DNA of 23,923 bases from Thermoplasmata archaeon (lineage in GTDB: Archaea; Thermoplasmatota; Thermoplasmata; Thermoplasmatales; Thermoplasmataceae): positions 1 through 23,923 of the forward strand of contig JAKAYK010000006.1 in assembly GCA_021826765.1 (NCBI GenBank), written 5' to 3'. Below are positions 22,496 to 23,923 of this stretch, one piece after another. A program made the position numbers and the translations under genes. Every line of letters starts with the position of its first letter. Position 1 is the stretch's first letter. Below the pieces are notes generated by a model that did not search any database, had not been told where the DNA came from, and was given only the letters and a program-made list of their open reading frames with translations.

Positions 22496-22720
22496 TCTCG
22501 AGATATTTCTGAACCTGATTGCTGCGATGAACATCTACAAACTGGGAATGATGGAGGCTATCTCTGAGCGTATATTGGATAAGTAAATTCATTTTTTATT
22601 GCATTGCCTGTATCTCTGCAAGCCAATACAATAAATGAGAGAAATATAGAACTGGCTATTGCACTGGAATGTGTGGATCTGGACAAATATGCAGAAAGCC
22701 TAATTAAAATATAACTTCGA
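22496..22720 (+). pseudogene. Possible relic of a small gene in two frames
   Basis: Part of the 355-nt gap before the tRNA. Two adjacent reading pieces look protein-like. One ends at the TAA at 22583-22585 (MNIYKLGMMEAISERILDK). The other, in another frame, ends near 22712 (NERNIELAIALECVDLDKY). Both read as amphipathic helices but neither has a convincing start or ribosome site. They may be remains of one disrupted gene, or chance. From about 22720 to 22850 I see nothing. Confidence 0.2.
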
Positions 22721-22850
22721 AGGGGACTTTTTACCATGACTCTTGAATCTGATTTTGGAGCATTATGAACTTAAAAAACAGCACCCTCTAAATTAATTAC
22801 AACTTCCTACCTATATCTGCAACAAAATTTGGTTTGATTAATTTTCCAAA

Positions 22851-22923
22851 TGGGCCTGGCCGGATTCGAACCGGCGATCTTCGCTGTGTGAGAGCGACGT
22901 CATGACCACTGGACTACAAGCCC
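22851..22923 (-). tRNA. tRNA-Val (anticodon CAC)
   Basis: 73 bases that fold as a complete cloverleaf. The acceptor stem GGGCTTG pairs with CAGGCCC (one G-T pair). The D arm is followed by the anticodon stem TCGCT/AGCGA, with loop CTCACAC giving anticodon CAC, which reads GUG. The T arm is GCCGG-TTCGAAT-CCGGC. The discriminator is A, CCA is not encoded, and no intron is present. A T-rich stretch follows the gene. Confidence 0.96.
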
Positions 22924-22980
22924 TTCTGCAGTAATTTTCACTTTGCTTAAATTATTTATGTTTCCATACAGGTTATCCAG

Positions 22981-23202
22981 CTAAACAGGTTCATCGCTTA
23001 CGGAGAATGTCTTTGTCCTGCTCCTCATCCCTGACATGAATTTTATCCTTGATTCAGGCACTTTCATGTACTGGGATATCTGCTGGATGACATCCCTGTT
23101 TGCCATGTTGTTTCTCCGTTCAACCTTTGTGTGGATAATGAGAATCCCATTTTCCATATAGGGCTCACCTGATCCGCTAATCACTCTGACTCTTATGATC
23201 AT
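22981..23202 (-). CDS. DUF167 (YggU/UPF0235) family protein
   Basis: 73-residue small alpha/beta protein. The family signature is visible: strand ENGILIIHTKV, then an N-M-A-N-R-D-V-I helix (position of the usual GkANxxLi), QISQYMKVPESRIKFMSG, and RSRTKTFSV at the end. The usual APP-x-G before AN is replaced by ERRNNM, a divergence. Family function is unknown. It starts 10 nt after the alcohol dehydrogenase stop on the same strand and is probably cotranscribed with it. Bacterial homologues are about 95-100 residues, so this is a short version. Confidence 0.7.
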   Translation of the reverse strand: MIIRVRVISGSGEPYMENGILIIHTKVERRNNMANRDVIQQISQYMKVPESRIKFMSGMRSRTKTFSVSDEPV

Positions 23203-23212
23203 ATGTGAGTTT

Positions 23213-23923
23213 TCATTCCCTCATGGAATTTATGTCAATGACGAACCTGTACCTGACATCGGAATTCACAGTTCTCTGGTATGCCTGATCTATGTAATCA
23301 GCGTTTATATTCTCTATGTCAGCAACAATCCCATTCTTTCCGCAGAAATCCAGCATCTCCTGTGTCTCCCTTATTCCACCTATATTCGATCCTGCGAGAG
23401 ATTTTCTTCCTCCCACCACAGATCTTGCATTCACCGTGTAATTGTAGCCTATCTCCGGCAATCCCACAAGAACCAGCGCACCCTCTGGTTTCAGGAGAGA
23501 CAGATAAAGATCCAGATCATGAAGGGCAGGAATGGTGTCAAGAATGAAGTCAAATTCATCCCTGTGTTTCTTCAGGGAATCCATGCTGCCTGAAATAACC
23601 ACATCTTTTGCTCCGAGTCTCCTTGCCTCATCAGCCTTCTTCTGGTTTCTCGTGAGAACTGTCACATCTGCTCCCATAGCATTTGCTATCTTCACGCCCA
23701 TGTGCCCCAGGCCTCCAAGCCCCGCAACAGCAACTTTGCTCCCCTTTCCGATTTTCCATTTCATGAGTGGAGAATATGTAGTTATTCCTGCACAGAGAAG
23801 CGGTGCACTTCCTGCAGGATCAAGATTTTCAGGCATCTTCAGCACAAAACTTTCCTTCACCACCACATCTGTGGAATATCCCCCATAGGTTCTCTTGCCT
23901 GTGAACACGTCCGGGGAGTTGTA
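23213..23923 (-). CDS. Zinc-dependent alcohol dehydrogenase (cinnamyl-alcohol/YahK type), 5' part outside window
   Basis: C-terminal 236 residues of a medium-chain NAD(P)-dependent alcohol dehydrogenase; the frame is open to the last base, so the N-terminus with the catalytic zinc ligands lies beyond. Visible marks: YGGYSTDVVVKESFVLKMP, the family motif PLLCAGITTYSPLM, the Rossmann motif VAGLGGLGHMGVKIA, and VTVLTRNQKKADEARRLGAK. The last would position Thr/Arg at the cofactor site, suggesting NADPH preference (inference). The pattern is that of the CAD/YahK branch, which reduces aldehydes. It is followed by the DUF167 gene in the same direction. Confidence 0.93.
   Translation of the reverse strand, partial: YNSPDVFTGKRTYGGYSTDVVVKESFVLKMPENLDPAGSAPLLCAGITTYSPLMKWKIGKGSKVAVAGLGGLGHMGVKIANAMGADVTVLTRNQKKADEARRLGAKDVVISGSMDSLKKHRDEFDFILDTIPALHDLDLYLSLLKPEGALVLVGLPEIGYNYTVNARSVVGGRKSLAGSNIGGIRETQEMLDFCGKNGIVADIENINADYIDQAYQRTVNSDVRYRFVIDINSMRE

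Noticed and set aside
1..23923. Insertion sequence, integrase, CRISPR array or toxin-antitoxin pair
   Set aside because: No transposase, integrase, Cas or recognised toxin motifs were seen in any frame read.

Overview
The window most likely comes from an acidophilic archaeon of the Thermoplasmatales type. It carries archaeal RadA, an archaeal type II glyceraldehyde-3-phosphate dehydrogenase, a COG2150-type ACT regulator, an archaeal PAC2 protein, a SepF-like protein and a TrmB-type regulator. It also has two families of secreted acid protease, a thermopsin (cut by the left edge) and a 1603-residue sedolisin, which fit an acid-adapted peptide scavenger. Promoter-proximal genes tend to have a TATA-like box about 25 bases from the start codon (leaderless transcripts), while genes inside operons have Shine-Dalgarno sites. 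The genus cannot be decided from the sequence.

Left region (1-9685), secreted proteins. A thermopsin gene and a sedolisin gene, both on the minus strand, flank a TrmB-family regulator on the plus strand. Both protease promoters carry almost the same 23-bp palindrome (21 of 23 bases identical), so it is a good candidate operator, with the TrmB protein as the obvious candidate binder. A divergent 880-890 residue membrane-anchored surface protein shares an about 80-residue stalk repeat with the sedolisin and ends in a cytoplasmic roadblock/longin-like domain. Convergent to it, with a 6-nt gap, is a Rab/Ras-like small GTPase.

Middle region (10741-15736), housekeeping and regulation. A phosphosulfolactate-synthase-family protein with an unusual C-terminal winged helix stands alone on the plus strand. 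Convergent to it is a tight minus-strand operon: PAC2 protein, GAPDH, RadA, ACT regulator, SepF-like protein. It combines a proteasome-chaperone-like protein, central carbon metabolism, recombination, amino-acid sensing and cell division.

Right region (15736-21678), sugar uptake. An NTF2-like protein is followed by a minus-strand carbohydrate locus: two permeases and a MalK-type ATPase in one overlapping operon, then a separately promoted membrane-anchored solute-binding protein, then a debranching-enzyme-like glycosidase reduced to its catalytic domain. The solute-binding protein looks rearranged: the block that normally lies near the C-terminus of this family sits at the N-terminus.

Right end (21895-23923): a small secreted protein of unknown function, a 355-nt stretch with possible coding relics, a tRNA-Val(CAC), a DUF167 protein and the 3' part of a zinc alcohol dehydrogenase gene that runs off the window. 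No transposases, CRISPR arrays or rRNA genes were seen.
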